DNA of 64,000 nt from Roseiarcus sp963794155 (GCA_963794155.1 CAWCCX010000008.1:806001-870000), one strand, 5' to 3'; shown: positions 39,222 to 48,511, numbered from the stretch's first letter. Notes: generated from the letters alone by a model not told the origin. Numbers and translations are program-made.

Positions 39222-39833
39222 ATGTTCCGTCGAGCCGTCATCATCGCCGCCCTCGCGAATGTCGCGCCCGTTCAGCACGTCCACGCCGCGGCGCCGGGGA
39301 ACGAATTTCTCGCCGCCCTCTTCGGCAGCCTGCCGCGGCAGGGAGAGTCATTCGCCTGCTTCTCCCGGCAATATGAAGAGGCTCAATTGGCCGCCCGGCC
39401 CGGTCAGAAGGTCGCCTTTGTGAAGGCGCTGATCGCCGCCTACTACCGGGAGCCCTCGCTCGCTCCGGAAACCGGCGCCTATTCGTACCAGGTCTCGCTC
39501 GCATTCCGGTTTCGCGACCGCGCCGACATGCTGACCGGGGTCGCGGAATGCGGCGAGGGGAAGGTGAGAGATTCGCTTCGGGGCGGCGCTTATTGCGCCG
39601 GCCCCGGCGACCCCGGCGCTTATCTCGGCCTGCAGGGACGGCAGGTTCTCGTCCTGACAATTCCCAACGGCGCCGATCTTTGGGCGCCCGGACCGCTGGA
39701 GAAGCGTCACGACACTGTCAAGAATCCATTCGGCGCCGACGACAAGACCTTTCTCCTCGTCCGCACCGAGCTCAGCGAGTGCGAGGATCTCGCCTTCGAC
39801 CGTTGGAAGCCCCTCCGCCCCCGCGAGCCATGA
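39222..39833 (+). CDS. small secreted protein, unknown family
   Basis: A 203-residue protein. The ATG at 39222 opens a signal peptide (MFRRAVIIAALANVAPVQHV) likely cut after HVHAAA. The mature part reads FLAALFGSLPRQGESFACFS, GAYSYQVSLAFRFRDRADML and CGEGKVRDSLRGGAYCAGPG, with four cysteines that could form two disulfides in the periplasm. I do not recognise the family. The codon use fits the region. The earlier ATG at 39174 would spoil the signal peptide. It stands alone. Confidence 0.7.
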   Translation: MFRRAVIIAALANVAPVQHVHAAAPGNEFLAALFGSLPRQGESFACFSRQYEEAQLAARPGQKVAFVKALIAAYYREPSLAPETGAYSYQVSLAFRFRDRADMLTGVAECGEGKVRDSLRGGAYCAGPGDPGAYLGLQGRQVLVLTIPNGADLWAPGPLEKRHDTVKNPFGADDKTFLLVRTELSECEDLAFDRWKPLRPREP

Positions 39834-40015
39834 CTCAGCAGGATCGCGTGGCGCCGTCCGGGATTCGCGCCGACGAGCCGATCTGATCTCAAGGCGCGAG
39901 GCCGTCTTGTTCAAATCTCCGTGTGCGCCCTATCGAACGCCAACACGTCTTCGAACCCCATTAGCCGGTTCATGTAGGCGAAGGAGTAGAGCGGCGCCGG
40001 CGACCCTACCGACCC
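39834..40015. other. intergenic stretch before aquaporin fragment
   Basis: No gene is seen. It runs into the fragment at 40016 without a start codon, so the 5' part of the aquaporin gene is deleted or mutated beyond recognition. Confidence 0.35.
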
Positions 40016-40213
40016 TCGACGTCTTTCGCCAATCCAGCGGTCGCGATCGCGCGGTCTTTCACGGACATATTTTCCAGCACCCGCCCTGTCGATGCTCCGG
40101 CGTTCATCGCAGCGCAGCTCGCAGGCGCGATCTGTGGTCTCGCTCTGGCGGGCTGGCTCCTCGGCGGAACGGATGATAAGGGCGAAGCGATGAACCCGGA
40201 GGCTCAGCTATAA
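40016..40213 (+). pseudogene. aquaporin/glycerol facilitator, 3' fragment
   Basis: The frame reads STSFANPAVAIARSFTDIF, with the second NPA motif of MIP channels, then a hydrophobic helix (FIAAQLAGAICGLALAGWLL) and a short tail ending NPEAQL. This is the last ~65 residues of an aquaporin. Aquaporins of this type occur in arsenic operons as arsenite channels (AqpS); the neighbours support that reading. The first five helices are missing, so it cannot form a channel. Confidence 0.7.
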
Positions 40214-40232
40214 AGTCGCGATCCACAACCCC

Positions 40233-40699
40233 TTAGGGTGAGCGCAGTGAGAGCGACATGAAAACACTATTCCCGTTTTCACGGTAGGCCCCGAATGGGC
40301 CGCAACGCCTGAAGCCTACGCTACCGTACAGCGTCTGGGCTGGCACGAATGCAGGGTGACGGCCGGTCTCAAGATACAAAACCTGATAGCCGCGAGAACA
40401 GGCTACATCGATGGTGTGATTTAGAAGCGCTCGACCCGCGCCCGTTCTACGCCGCGTGCTCGGGGTGCGCATGGACTTAATCTCGCCTTGCGTCGATGAG
40501 AGCTCTTTGAGCGCTGCGCAGCCCAACAGCAATTCGCCATCCCATGTGTCCAGAAGGAAACGTCGGGTGCTCTGAGCCTGCTCGCATCGAAGGCGAACAC
40601 CTGGTCGGGTGGCGACAGCTCATTCATGTTTCGGAAATGCTCGGCGAGGAGCGCGATAACAGGTGGTCGCGAAAGATCATCGAGCTCAATGCGCAACAT
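40233..40699 (-). pseudogene. GNAT acetyltransferase, one frameshift
   Basis: ATG at 40699 starts MLRIELDDLSRPPVIALLAE. Residues HFRNMNELSPPDQVFAFD follow, then the frame shifts near 40550 to LLLGCAALKELSSTQGEIKS, with acetyl-CoA-binding RTGAGRALLNHTI and YLETGRHPAFVPAQTLYGSV; C-terminus GNSVFMSLSL. Total ~155 residues, normal for GNAT N-acetyltransferases. Position beside arsR raises the possibility of an ArsN-type resistance acetyltransferase; this is context only. Its substrate is unknown. It is convergent with nothing and divergent from arsR. Confidence 0.7.
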
Positions 40700-40739
40700 T
40701 TAGCGAGTCCCTCGGATAAAGTCGGCCAACAGATCAATA

Positions 40740-40759
40740 ATTTCTACGATCGTCGAAAT
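40740..40759. promoter_or_regulatory. palindromic operator upstream of arsR
   Basis: A 20-base near-perfect palindrome, ATTTCTACGATCGTCGAAAT, with one mismatched pair. It lies 43 bases upstream of the arsR start and just before a TTGACT -35-like box (40765-40770). It is well placed for ArsR to block transcription of arsR-arsO-MFS until arsenite binds. It also lies upstream of the divergent GNAT gene and could control both. Confidence 0.55.
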
Positions 40760-40801
40760 ATTCCTTGACTCCGGCAAAAAAAGAGGTTTAGGCATATTTC
40801 C

Positions 40802-41113
40802 ATGAAAGTCGAAAAAGCCGCAAAACAGCTCGAAGCGCTCGGCAACCCGACGCGACTGCAAGTTTATCGCACGCTGGTGCGGGCCGGCGATGCGGGCCTG
40901 CCCGTTGGCCGATTGCAGGAAAAGCTTGGGATCGCCGCTTCGACGCTCTCGCATCACCTGCACCGGCTGATTGTGACGGGCTTGGTCACTCAGGAGCGTC
41001 AGGTCACGACGCTGATCTGCCGGGCCAACTATCCCGCGATGGACGGCTTGGTCGGGTTCCTGGTGGATGAGTGCTGTGTCGATGCCGCCACACAAAGCGA
41101 CGCCGCCGCGTAA
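40802..41113 (+). CDS. arsR: ArsR-family repressor
   Basis: A 103-residue winged-helix repressor: KQLEALGNPTRLQVYRTLVR (dimer/first helices), then the recognition helix in LQEKLGIAASTLSHHLHRL, and RQVTTLICRANYPAM (wing). C-terminal cysteines in DECCVDAA are a plausible arsenite-binding pair; the classic CVC motif in the recognition helix is absent, so metal binding would be of the alternative C-terminal type. It represses the operon in the absence of arsenite (family knowledge). It is followed by arsO after 49 bases and preceded by the palindrome at 40740. Confidence 0.88.
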   Translation: MKVEKAAKQLEALGNPTRLQVYRTLVRAGDAGLPVGRLQEKLGIAASTLSHHLHRLIVTGLVTQERQVTTLICRANYPAMDGLVGFLVDECCVDAATQSDAAA

Positions 41114-41162
41114 GGCCTCTCCCTTTTTGCTCACAATTTCTATATTCCTGGAAGGACAGAAG

Positions 41163-42557
41163 ATGGAGACGCCGGCTTTGGAAACCCTTGCGGTCGCCGT
41201 GATCGGCGGCGGTCCGGTCGGTTTGGCCGCAGCTGCGCATTTCTTGGCGCGCGGCGTGCCGGTGAAGGTCTACGAGGCCGGCTCTGAGGTCGGTTCGAAC
41301 GTGCGCGATTGGGGTCATGTGCGTGTCTTTACGCCTTGGCGCTATTGTGTCGACCAAGCTGCGACCAAACTCCTCGAACATCACGGTTGGCGGTTGCCTG
41401 CGGCCGACCATTATCCGACAGGGGCCGATCTGTTGAGCGACTATCTCGAACCGCTCGCAGCAACGCCTGAGCTGGCCGCCGTCATTGAAACCAACACCCG
41501 CGTTACAGCGATCTCGCGGCAAGGCGTCGACAAAGTCGTGAGCCACGGGCGAGAGACGCGGCCCTTTGTCCTGGCGGTGGCATCGAAGAAAGGCGTCCGC
41601 CGTGATTTGGCGCGCGCAATTATCGACGCCTCGGGCACATGGAACACGCCAAATCCGCTCGGGGCGAGCGGCTTGCCGGCCGCAGGTGAGGCTGAGTTCG
41701 CCGATCGGATCGCCTACGGCATTCCGGATATCCTTGGCCGCGATCGGCATGTCTATGCGGGTCGAAAGACGCTTGTTGTAGGATCCGGCCACTCGGCCGC
41801 TAACGCGCTGCTCGAACTTGCTGAACTCGCAGAAGCTGGGCCGCGCACTTCATTTTTGTGGGCGACACGAAGCACCAATCTCGCGCGAATCTTCAGTGGC
41901 GGGGACGCCGACCAATTGCCGGCGCGTGGCGAGCTCGGTGCTGATGCTCGGGCGCTTGTCGACAGCGGGCGAGTGATGCTTGTGACCGGATTCGCCTCGG
42001 TTACGCTCCGTCAAGAGAACAAAGGGATTGTCGTTGAAGGCGAGACGACAGACGGCCAGCGCACGATCGGGCCGGTCGATCGGATCATCGCCGCCACCGG
42101 ACAGCGGCCGGACCTGTCGCTGACGCGCGAGCTGCGTCTCGATCTCGACCCCTTGCTTGAGAGCGCCAAAGCTCTCGGCCCCTTGATCGACCCGAACGTT
42201 CATTCCTGCGGCTCGGTGCCGCCGCACGGACATCGGGAACTGTCGCATCCGGAGCCTGGCTTTTACACAGTCGGCATCAAGAGTTACGGCCGCGCGCCGA
42301 CGTTTCTGCTGCTCACCGGCTACGAGCAAGTCCGATCCGTCGCCGCCGCGATCGTGGGCGACCTGGCCGCCGCTGACGACGTGCGGCTCGTGCTTCCGGA
42401 AACCGGCGTTTGCTCCACTCGTCCCGAAACTGTGGCGAGCGCGTCAGCCGGTTGCTGCGGCGGCTCTGCGCCCGCAAACGTCGATGCCTGCTGCGTGGCC
42501 GACGCTGTGGCAAAAGACTTGGGAAAGCCGGGTTGCGGATGTGAGCCCGCTGCGTGA
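41163..42557 (+). CDS. arsO: ArsO-like flavin monooxygenase
   Basis: A 464-residue soluble flavoprotein monooxygenase linked to arsenic resistance; its exact reaction is not settled. The ATG at 41163 has a GGAAGGA ribosome site. FAD motif VAVIGGGPVGLAAAAHFLAR is at residues 12-31, the NADPH-type TLVVGSGHSAANALLELAEL in the middle, and VDRIIAATGQRPDL as the ATG-type motif. The C-terminus is cysteine-rich (AGCCGG, DACCVAD, PGCGCEP), a feature of ArsO-type enzymes that may bind arsenite. The stop overlaps the MFS start (GTGA). Confidence 0.8.
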   Translation: METPALETLAVAVIGGGPVGLAAAAHFLARGVPVKVYEAGSEVGSNVRDWGHVRVFTPWRYCVDQAATKLLEHHGWRLPAADHYPTGADLLSDYLEPLAATPELAAVIETNTRVTAISRQGVDKVVSHGRETRPFVLAVASKKGVRRDLARAIIDASGTWNTPNPLGASGLPAAGEAEFADRIAYGIPDILGRDRHVYAGRKTLVVGSGHSAANALLELAELAEAGPRTSFLWATRSTNLARIFSGGDADQLPARGELGADARALVDSGRVMLVTGFASVTLRQENKGIVVEGETTDGQRTIGPVDRIIAATGQRPDLSLTRELRLDLDPLLESAKALGPLIDPNVHSCGSVPPHGHRELSHPEPGFYTVGIKSYGRAPTFLLLTGYEQVRSVAAAIVGDLAAADDVRLVLPETGVCSTRPETVASASAGCCGGSAPANVDACCVADAVAKDLGKPGCGCEPAA

Positions 42558-43798
42558 GCAGCGCCGCTGGCGAGACCGTTCGGGTCGCGCCCAAGACTCC
42601 GAGCCGCGTCGTCATCATCTCTGTGCTGGGGGTGACGCAGATATTCGCCTGGGGATCGTCCTACTATCTTCCGGCGGTTCTGGCGAAGCCGATTGCTTTC
42701 GACACCGGCTGGTCGCTGTCCTGGGTGGTGGGCGGGCTATCCCTCGGGCTGCTGATCGCCGGTCTGGTTTCTCCTTGGGTCGGCCGCGCCATTGCGCGCC
42801 GTGGCGGTCGTCCGGTCCTGGCCGTGAGCGCCGCCCTTTTTGCGGTAGGCTTATCCGCTCTCGCGCTGGCGCATTCTCTGCCAGCTTTTCTGATCGCCTG
42901 GGCGCTGATTGGGCTCGGCATGGGCGCGGGTCTCTACGATCCGGCCTTTGCGACTCTCGGCCGCATTTATGGGCATGGCGGACGCTCGGCGATTACGACG
43001 CTGACACTGTTTGGCGGCTTTGCGAGCACCGTCTGTTGGCCTCTTTCCGCTTTCCTCGATGCACATTTTGGCTGGCGCGGCGCGTGCCTGGTCTATGCCG
43101 GTTTCCAACTAGTCGTTGCGCTGCCGGCCTATCTGTTTGTGCTGCCGCGCGAATCTCCGCCTGCGCCACTCTCAGTGTCGCCGAATTCGCAATCGCACGC
43201 GCCCACATCCCACAATCCTTGGGGAAGCATTTTCCTCCTGGTGGCCGCAACCATTACGCTGAGTTCGGTGATCTCGACAACGCTGTCGGTTCATTTGCTG
43301 ACGGTCTTGCAAGCCAGAGGGTTCACCCTCGCTGCCGCCGTGGGACTCGGCGCACTCGTTGGACCCTCTCAGGTAGCGGCCCGCGCGGTCGAGATGGCGA
43401 TCGCGCGTTATCATCATCCGATTTGGACGAAGGTCGCCTCCACCTCGCTCGTCGCCGCAGGATTGGCGGCGTTGTGGATGGAAGCGCCGTTCGTTCCACT
43501 TGCCTTGGCGCTCTATGGCGCAGGCATCGGGCTCGAAAGCATCGCCAGAGGCACGCTGCCGCTCGCGGTCTTCGGCCCCGAGCGCTATCCGGTCATCATG
43601 GGGCGCATCGCCATGCCGAGCCTCATTGCTCAGGCGGTGGCCCCGTCGATCGGCGCGGCTCTGATTGAAACTGGCGGAGTGCACGGGGCGATGGGGGTTT
43701 TCGTCGCCTCGGCCGCCGTCAATGTCGCGCTAGCGGTGGGCTTGTTCCTCATGCTTCGGGCTTCGTCACGGACGCGGTTGCCGGGGCAGACCCTCTGA
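42554..43798 (+). CDS. MFS transporter of arsenic operon
   Basis: A 414-residue protein with ~12 hydrophobic helices (QIFAWGSSYYLPAVLAKPI, LSLGLLIAGLVSPWVGRAIA, GLGMGAGLYDPAFATLGRIY). GRAIARRGGRP between helices 2 and 3 is the MFS loop motif. GTG 42554 overlaps the arsO stop by 4 bases, so the two are translated together. In arsenic operons such MFS proteins are efflux pumps (ArsK/ArsJ-type); the exact cargo is inferred, probably an arsenic species. No arsB/acr3 or arsC lies in the window. Confidence 0.8.
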   Translation: MSSAAGETVRVAPKTPSRVVIISVLGVTQIFAWGSSYYLPAVLAKPIAFDTGWSLSWVVGGLSLGLLIAGLVSPWVGRAIARRGGRPVLAVSAALFAVGLSALALAHSLPAFLIAWALIGLGMGAGLYDPAFATLGRIYGHGGRSAITTLTLFGGFASTVCWPLSAFLDAHFGWRGACLVYAGFQLVVALPAYLFVLPRESPPAPLSVSPNSQSHAPTSHNPWGSIFLLVAATITLSSVISTTLSVHLLTVLQARGFTLAAAVGLGALVGPSQVAARAVEMAIARYHHPIWTKVASTSLVAAGLAALWMEAPFVPLALALYGAGIGLESIARGTLPLAVFGPERYPVIMGRIAMPSLIAQAVAPSIGAALIETGGVHGAMGVFVASAAVNVALAVGLFLMLRASSRTRLPGQTL

Positions 43799-44051
43799 TC
43801 ACCAAAGTCGCATAAGCTCCATTGTGTCCAGGCGTGGCGCTCTCGTAGTCCCGATGAACTCTGTTATAATATCAAGAGTAAAAAGGCGGGCAGAATTGTA
43901 GGCGCGTGAGGACGCGAGCGGTGCGATCAGTTACAGACAGTACTGGCGTATGGTCGCGCGATTCGCCTTTTGCGACGCGTTGAAAGATATGACATCTGGC
44001 TTGCTCAAAACGTTAGGCCGCGCCAACATCCCATATTATTAGGGATGTCGA

Positions 44052-45458
44052 GTGATCAAACCTCCGTCCGCCGCGAACCCGGCTTCTCTGACACGTCGCG
44101 AGTTCACCCTCGGCATTGGCGCGTCGGCTCTCATGGGGGCGACGCCGAGCCCGGCGAATGCGCTCGGAGGACCCGACCTTCTGCTCATCCTCATTGCCGA
44201 TCTTCATTCCGGCTATGCTTATACCGCCGCGCTCGTGAAGGCGGTCCGCGACCTTGTCGCGGCCAATACGACCGCGCAAGCCGCCATTGTCGTCAACGGT
44301 GACGTCTTTGAGTTTGGTAATATTTTGTGCGTGCGCAATAACGGCAAGATTGATCTTGAAGTATTGCGAATCTTCGCGAATCTTGCGCCGACAATCGTCA
44401 ATATCGGTAACCACGACGGCGATATCCTCGATCCGCAAGTCTTTGCCACCGAAGTCGGGAAGCTCGGGGCAACGCTCGTCACGAACATTGCCGATCCACG
44501 CACCGGCGCGCCCTATGCGATTCCGAGCACTCAGATCTCCGTCAAAGGCAGAATGGTGAGGGTTTCCGCGATCGGTACGCCCGCGCTTGATACGTATCGC
44601 AACGGCCCAGCGTGGTATTCGGTGCCGGCTCCAGGCCCCTATGCCGCGACCCATTTCCCCGAGATTGCGTCCGGCGCCGATTTTCATCTCGCGCTCGTTC
44701 ACGCCGGGTTCGTGGCGGACTCAGAGGTGCTCCCTTCTACCAACGCGCCGTTCCTTCTGCACGGCGGCCACGATCATTTGCGGTTGACCCAAAAGCTCGG
44801 GACGAGCGGGCTCCATATCCACAGCGGCTATTGGAGCAACGGCCTCGCGGCAATAGGGGTCTCCTTCATCAAGGAGGGCGCCGTTCGCATCGACGCGCAA
44901 CAGATCCAATTGACGCGGACGAGCCCCCAGGACCCCGATCTAGCTTCGCTGGTCGCCCGCGAACGATCGATGTTCCTGACGGAGGCTGATCTCAAGCCGG
45001 TGGGTCGCCTCCCAGGCGAGCTCGCTCTTGACGATGCGGCGCTCTTTGCCGCGCAAGCCGCGCGCAAGGCGGCAGCCGCCGATATTGGTCTTCTCAACCA
45101 CACGACGTTTGGCGACGGGCTACCCGCTGAATCAATCACCGCTTTCGATCTGGCCTCGTTCGTGCGTTTCGACGGCGGTTTCACGAGGGCGTTGATCAGC
45201 GGGGCGATGCTGGCTGACACGATCCTGCCGATGACCAACCAATTCGGCGATTTCCCGTATGCGCGCCGGACGGGCGACTTCCTCTATTCGACAGCGCGGA
45301 ACGTCGATCGCAACAGGACCTACAAGGTCGTCGTCAACAGTTTCGCAACTCGCAATACAGCTAATCTCCAGGCCTATTTCGGAACCACGGACCTCGCCTT
45401 TGAGCCGGTTCCAGCGCATAAACTCAAATCTACGATAGCGACAGCGCTTGCAGCCTAG
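44052..45458 (+). CDS. Tat-exported metallophosphatase/5'-nucleotidase
   Basis: A 468-residue periplasmic protein. TRREFTLGIGASALMG near residue 15 is a twin-arginine signal. Calcineurin-like phosphatase motifs follow in order: ADLHSG (D-x-H), VVNGDVFEFG (G-D), NIGNHDGD (GNHD), LVHAGF and LHGGHDHL (GHDH). The C-terminal ~180 residues resemble the 5'-nucleotidase specificity domain (DIGLLNHTTFGDGL, TYKVVVNSFATRN). It would hydrolyse nucleotides or UDP-sugars to release phosphate. It starts 250 bases after the arsenic operon. The normal GD-x2-N in motif II is altered to VNGDVFE. Confidence 0.75.
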   Translation: MIKPPSAANPASLTRREFTLGIGASALMGATPSPANALGGPDLLLILIADLHSGYAYTAALVKAVRDLVAANTTAQAAIVVNGDVFEFGNILCVRNNGKIDLEVLRIFANLAPTIVNIGNHDGDILDPQVFATEVGKLGATLVTNIADPRTGAPYAIPSTQISVKGRMVRVSAIGTPALDTYRNGPAWYSVPAPGPYAATHFPEIASGADFHLALVHAGFVADSEVLPSTNAPFLLHGGHDHLRLTQKLGTSGLHIHSGYWSNGLAAIGVSFIKEGAVRIDAQQIQLTRTSPQDPDLASLVARERSMFLTEADLKPVGRLPGELALDDAALFAAQAARKAAAADIGLLNHTTFGDGLPAESITAFDLASFVRFDGGFTRALISGAMLADTILPMTNQFGDFPYARRTGDFLYSTARNVDRNRTYKVVVNSFATRNTANLQAYFGTTDLAFEPVPAHKLKSTIATALAA

Positions 45459-45712
45459 AGTTTCTGAGGGAAACGAAATCCTTTGCCGAACAGTCGCGCG
45501 CACCGGCGGGTCGATTGGCCACGAACCCGCGCCGCCCTGTCGTCGTCGCTTTTCACCAACCTCATTACGTTCTCGATGTCGAAACCCGGCGGCTTTGCAA
45601 GGCTCGTCTCTGGCCCGATAGGCCGCTATATGTAAATGTGTGAATCATTACAACCATGAGAGACTAAATTCCTCGCAAGCCGCGAAAACGAAAACCCAAG
45701 CCGGCTGTACGC

Positions 45713-46147
45713 GTGCAGTACGGCGCGCTGCCCTACCGGTTTACCCCGCACGCCGCACTTGAAATTCTCCTCGTAACGACGCGGCAAACGAGGCGGTGGA
45801 TCATCCCGAAAGGATGGCCAATCAAAGGGCTAAGGCCAGCGAAGTCGGCGGCTCGCGAAGCGTTCGAAGAAGCAGGGGTGAGAGGCAAGATCAGCGCCAA
45901 GCCGCTCGGTCTCTTCACCTACGAGAAGTCACTCGACGAGGCGGGCGTGCAGGCGACCTGCGAGGTCAGAGTCTTTCCACTGCTGGTCAAGAGGCAAAGC
46001 GAGGTCTGGCCCGAGTTCGAGCAGCGGACGGTCCAATGGGTCGAGCCGAGCAAGGCGGCTTCGCTTATCAAGGAGCCGGACCTCAAGAAGCTCGTCGCCA
46101 CGTTTGTGAAGCGCATCGCCGCAGCGGCGAACAAGTCCATTCCTTGA
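45713..46147 (+). CDS. NUDIX hydrolase
   Basis: A 144-residue NUDIX hydrolase, probably of the diphosphoinositol-polyphosphate or dinucleotide type. RRWIIPKGWPIKGLRPAKSA leads into the box AAREAFEEAGVRG; the usual first Glu of the box is not obvious. The normal N-terminus (PRKPRKRKPKPAVRVQYGAL) is visible upstream in-frame, but ATG 45656 is separated from it by a TAA. GTG 45713 is the first workable start, so the gene may be 5'-damaged. It is convergent with the Na/Pi transporter. Confidence 0.8.
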   Translation: MQYGALPYRFTPHAALEILLVTTRQTRRWIIPKGWPIKGLRPAKSAAREAFEEAGVRGKISAKPLGLFTYEKSLDEAGVQATCEVRVFPLLVKRQSEVWPEFEQRTVQWVEPSKAASLIKEPDLKKLVATFVKRIAAAANKSIP

Positions 46148-46166
46148 TCGGAGCGTCGCGCCGCGG

Positions 46167-47825
46167 TCAGGCAGGATGGCCGTCCTCATCATCCGCGATC
46201 CGGCTTGGCATCAATTCCCCCGCCGCTTCAAGGACGGGATAGGCCGCCCCGGCCACCAAATGGTCGTTGAGACGCTTGATATCGCGCAGAAGATCAAGCG
46301 GCGGCGCCGTGGGCTCGCGCTGCTGGCGAAGCCGGGCGAAATGGGCCTTGATCGCTTCGCCCTCCCGGCGGCGAAATTCCGCCTTCTGCTGCGAAAGGAC
46401 CCGCGCGGCACGCCTGTCGCCGGTCGTGAACACCGACGCCGCGGAGCGCAGGTTCGCGCGAACAGCCTCGAAAGCCTCACGGATCTCCCGATCGTCCTCC
46501 GGCGACGACTCGACGCCCCGCTTCAGCCGCTTGGCGACAAAGCTCGCAAGGTTGCGTTCGACGACGTCGCCGGCGCCCTCGAGGTTGAGCGAGAACGTAA
46601 GCACCGCTTCCGCCCGCCGATGCTCGTCGTCCGTCAGGGTTTCCGGGTCGAGGCGGGTCAAATATCGCTTGATCTCGCTGTTCAGCGCGTCGAGCAGGTC
46701 GTCCTGGCGGCGAGCGCGGGCGGCGGCCTCGCGATCCCCAAGGCGCAACGCGTCGGCTACGCCTTCGATCATCGAATCGAGGACGTCGACCATGCGTAAA
46801 GCCTCCCTCGTGGCGTGACCTAGCGCGATCGAGGGGGTCTCCAGCGCCGAAGCGTCGAGATAGAGCGGACGCTTTGGATCGGCCGGGCCGACCTCGATCG
46901 GCACCAGCCGCTCGAGCAGACGGGCGAAGGGATGAAGCAGCGGCAGGAACGCGAGGGCGATGACGAGATTGAACGCGGTATGGAAGTCGGCCACGGCACG
47001 GGAGAGATTGGGCTCGATCTGGACGAGCTCAACGCTGATGGCCGGCACGAGCGGCAAAGCGATCGCCCCGCCGACGAGGCGGCTGAGGAGGTTCCCGACC
47101 ACGACCCTGCGTCCCGCCGCGTCACCGCCCCGCGTGCCTTCGAGGAGCGGATTGAGCGCCGTGCCGATATTGGCGCCGATGATCAACGCCAGCGCCGCAT
47201 TGAGTGGCACGACGCCTTTTTCAGCAAAAGACATGACTAGCAGCGCCACCGCCACGCTCGAATGTGCGGCCCAGGCCAACAGCGCGCCGAACACAATCGA
47301 GATCAAGCGATCGGTCGCAATGCCGCCCATGAGGATGCGCAGGCTCGGAACATCCTCATAAGGGGTGATGATCTCGAGGAGCGTCGACAGCGCGATAAGC
47401 ATCAGCCCGAGACCGATGGCGACGCGCCCGATGTCCCGGGTGCGGGCGGCTCCGGCTCGAAACATTACGACGCCTCCAAGCAGGAGGAGCGGCGACGCGC
47501 GTGATACATCGAATGAGAGGACCTGCACGATCAACGTGGTGCCGACGTTGGCGCCAAGCATCGCCGCAAGCGCCGGGACGAGCGCAACAAAGCCGGCGCT
47601 CGCGAACGACGCGATCATCAGTCCGGCCGCGGTGCTGCTTTGCAGGATCGTGGTCACACCGAGACCAGCGGCCGCAGCCTTGATCCGGTTGTCGAGCGTC
47701 TTGGCGAGAAAACGCCTGAGCTCGGACCCGAAGGCGCGCTGCACGCCGCTCTGGACCATGTGCACGCCCCAAAGGAGGAGTGCGATCGCTCCGGCGAGAT
47801 TGAGAAGGCTCAGAGTGGCGTCCAT
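46167..47825 (-). CDS. Na/Pi cotransporter with PhoU-like domain
   Basis: A 552-residue membrane protein. The N-terminal ~300 residues carry two inverted Na/Pi-cotransport repeats, each with a Q-S/S-S signature: TILQSSTAAGLMIASFASAG and AAHSSVAVALLVMSFAEKG. Asn-rich LGANVGTTLIVQ and IIGANIGTALNPLL flank them. The C-terminal ~220 residues are helical PhoU-like (MIEGVADALRLGDREAAARA; LVAGAAYPVLEAAGELM). It imports phosphate with sodium and may sense its own state through PhoU. It is convergent with NUDIX, 20 bases between stops. Intact and of family length. Confidence 0.88.
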   Translation of the reverse strand: MDATLSLLNLAGAIALLLWGVHMVQSGVQRAFGSELRRFLAKTLDNRIKAAAAGLGVTTILQSSTAAGLMIASFASAGFVALVPALAAMLGANVGTTLIVQVLSFDVSRASPLLLLGGVVMFRAGAARTRDIGRVAIGLGLMLIALSTLLEIITPYEDVPSLRILMGGIATDRLISIVFGALLAWAAHSSVAVALLVMSFAEKGVVPLNAALALIIGANIGTALNPLLEGTRGGDAAGRRVVVGNLLSRLVGGAIALPLVPAISVELVQIEPNLSRAVADFHTAFNLVIALAFLPLLHPFARLLERLVPIEVGPADPKRPLYLDASALETPSIALGHATREALRMVDVLDSMIEGVADALRLGDREAAARARRQDDLLDALNSEIKRYLTRLDPETLTDDEHRRAEAVLTFSLNLEGAGDVVERNLASFVAKRLKRGVESSPEDDREIREAFEAVRANLRSAASVFTTGDRRAARVLSQQKAEFRRREGEAIKAHFARLRQQREPTAPPLDLLRDIKRLNDHLVAGAAYPVLEAAGELMPSRIADDEDGHPA

Positions 47826-47983
47826 GGCTTCTCCTTCGCGCCCGGTCGAAGAGAGTTTTTAACAGCTCGCAAAGCGAGGTTTCGTTCAAATTTGGGCCTA
47901 ATTTGCGACGAGAGTACCGTATTTGACTCGCCAGCCCATCGGGCTGATCAATCGCGCAACACGAACGGGGGAGGACCTGGGAT

Positions 47984-48511
47984 GTGGTCGATCGCCTGCT
48001 TGCCCCAGTTGTCATCGCCGGCTGCCTCATCGAGGTCGCGTTTGCGGAGAGCGCTCGGCAAGAAGCTATTTCGGCCAGCGTGATGGGCGAAATGGTTCAG
48101 AAGGTCGGCTACCGAGCGCTGATCCAGAAACAGGCGATCATGTACAATCTCGCCGGCTATGCGCGAAATGACCCGGACGGGACAGTCGGGATCATGCTTC
48201 AAGGGGACAAGGAACGAATCGATAAAACGCTCGAAGCAATCAGCGCCGGCACAAAAACGTCATCGAGGGCGAACATCATCGGCGAGACCCAGATCGCCTT
48301 GGATTCCAACCTAAGGACGTTCACAGTCTTCGGGTGGACGTCGCAGAGCCGGAAGATCTCGAACCCTTATAACCTAATCTTTGACCTACGACCCGCAGAT
48401 GACGAGATCTCGGCAAAGGAAGCCAAGGCGATTTGGAACACGATCGCAGAAAGCACCCTGAAAGGCGAAGACCTAGCGAAGTTTATGAAGCATCTGGGGG
48501 ATGACGAGTAG
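47984..48511 (+). CDS. exported acylphosphatase-like protein
   Basis: A 175-residue protein. GTG 47984 has a GGGGGAGGA ribosome site ~9 bases away. The N-terminus (VVDRLLAPVVIAGCLIEVAF) looks like a signal peptide. The mature part matches acylphosphatase: MGEMVQKVGYRALIQKQA (catalytic Arg after G-Y), then LAGYARNDPDGTVGIMLQGD (catalytic Asn). The classic GVGFR is changed to KVGYR but both key residues are kept. Acylphosphatases are normally ~95 residues and cytoplasmic; the extra ~60 residues and the exported location are unusual. It would split acyl-phosphates or act only as a fold. Confidence 0.65.
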   Translation: MVDRLLAPVVIAGCLIEVAFAESARQEAISASVMGEMVQKVGYRALIQKQAIMYNLAGYARNDPDGTVGIMLQGDKERIDKTLEAISAGTKTSSRANIIGETQIALDSNLRTFTVFGWTSQSRKISNPYNLIFDLRPADDEISAKEAKAIWNTIAESTLKGEDLAKFMKHLGDDE

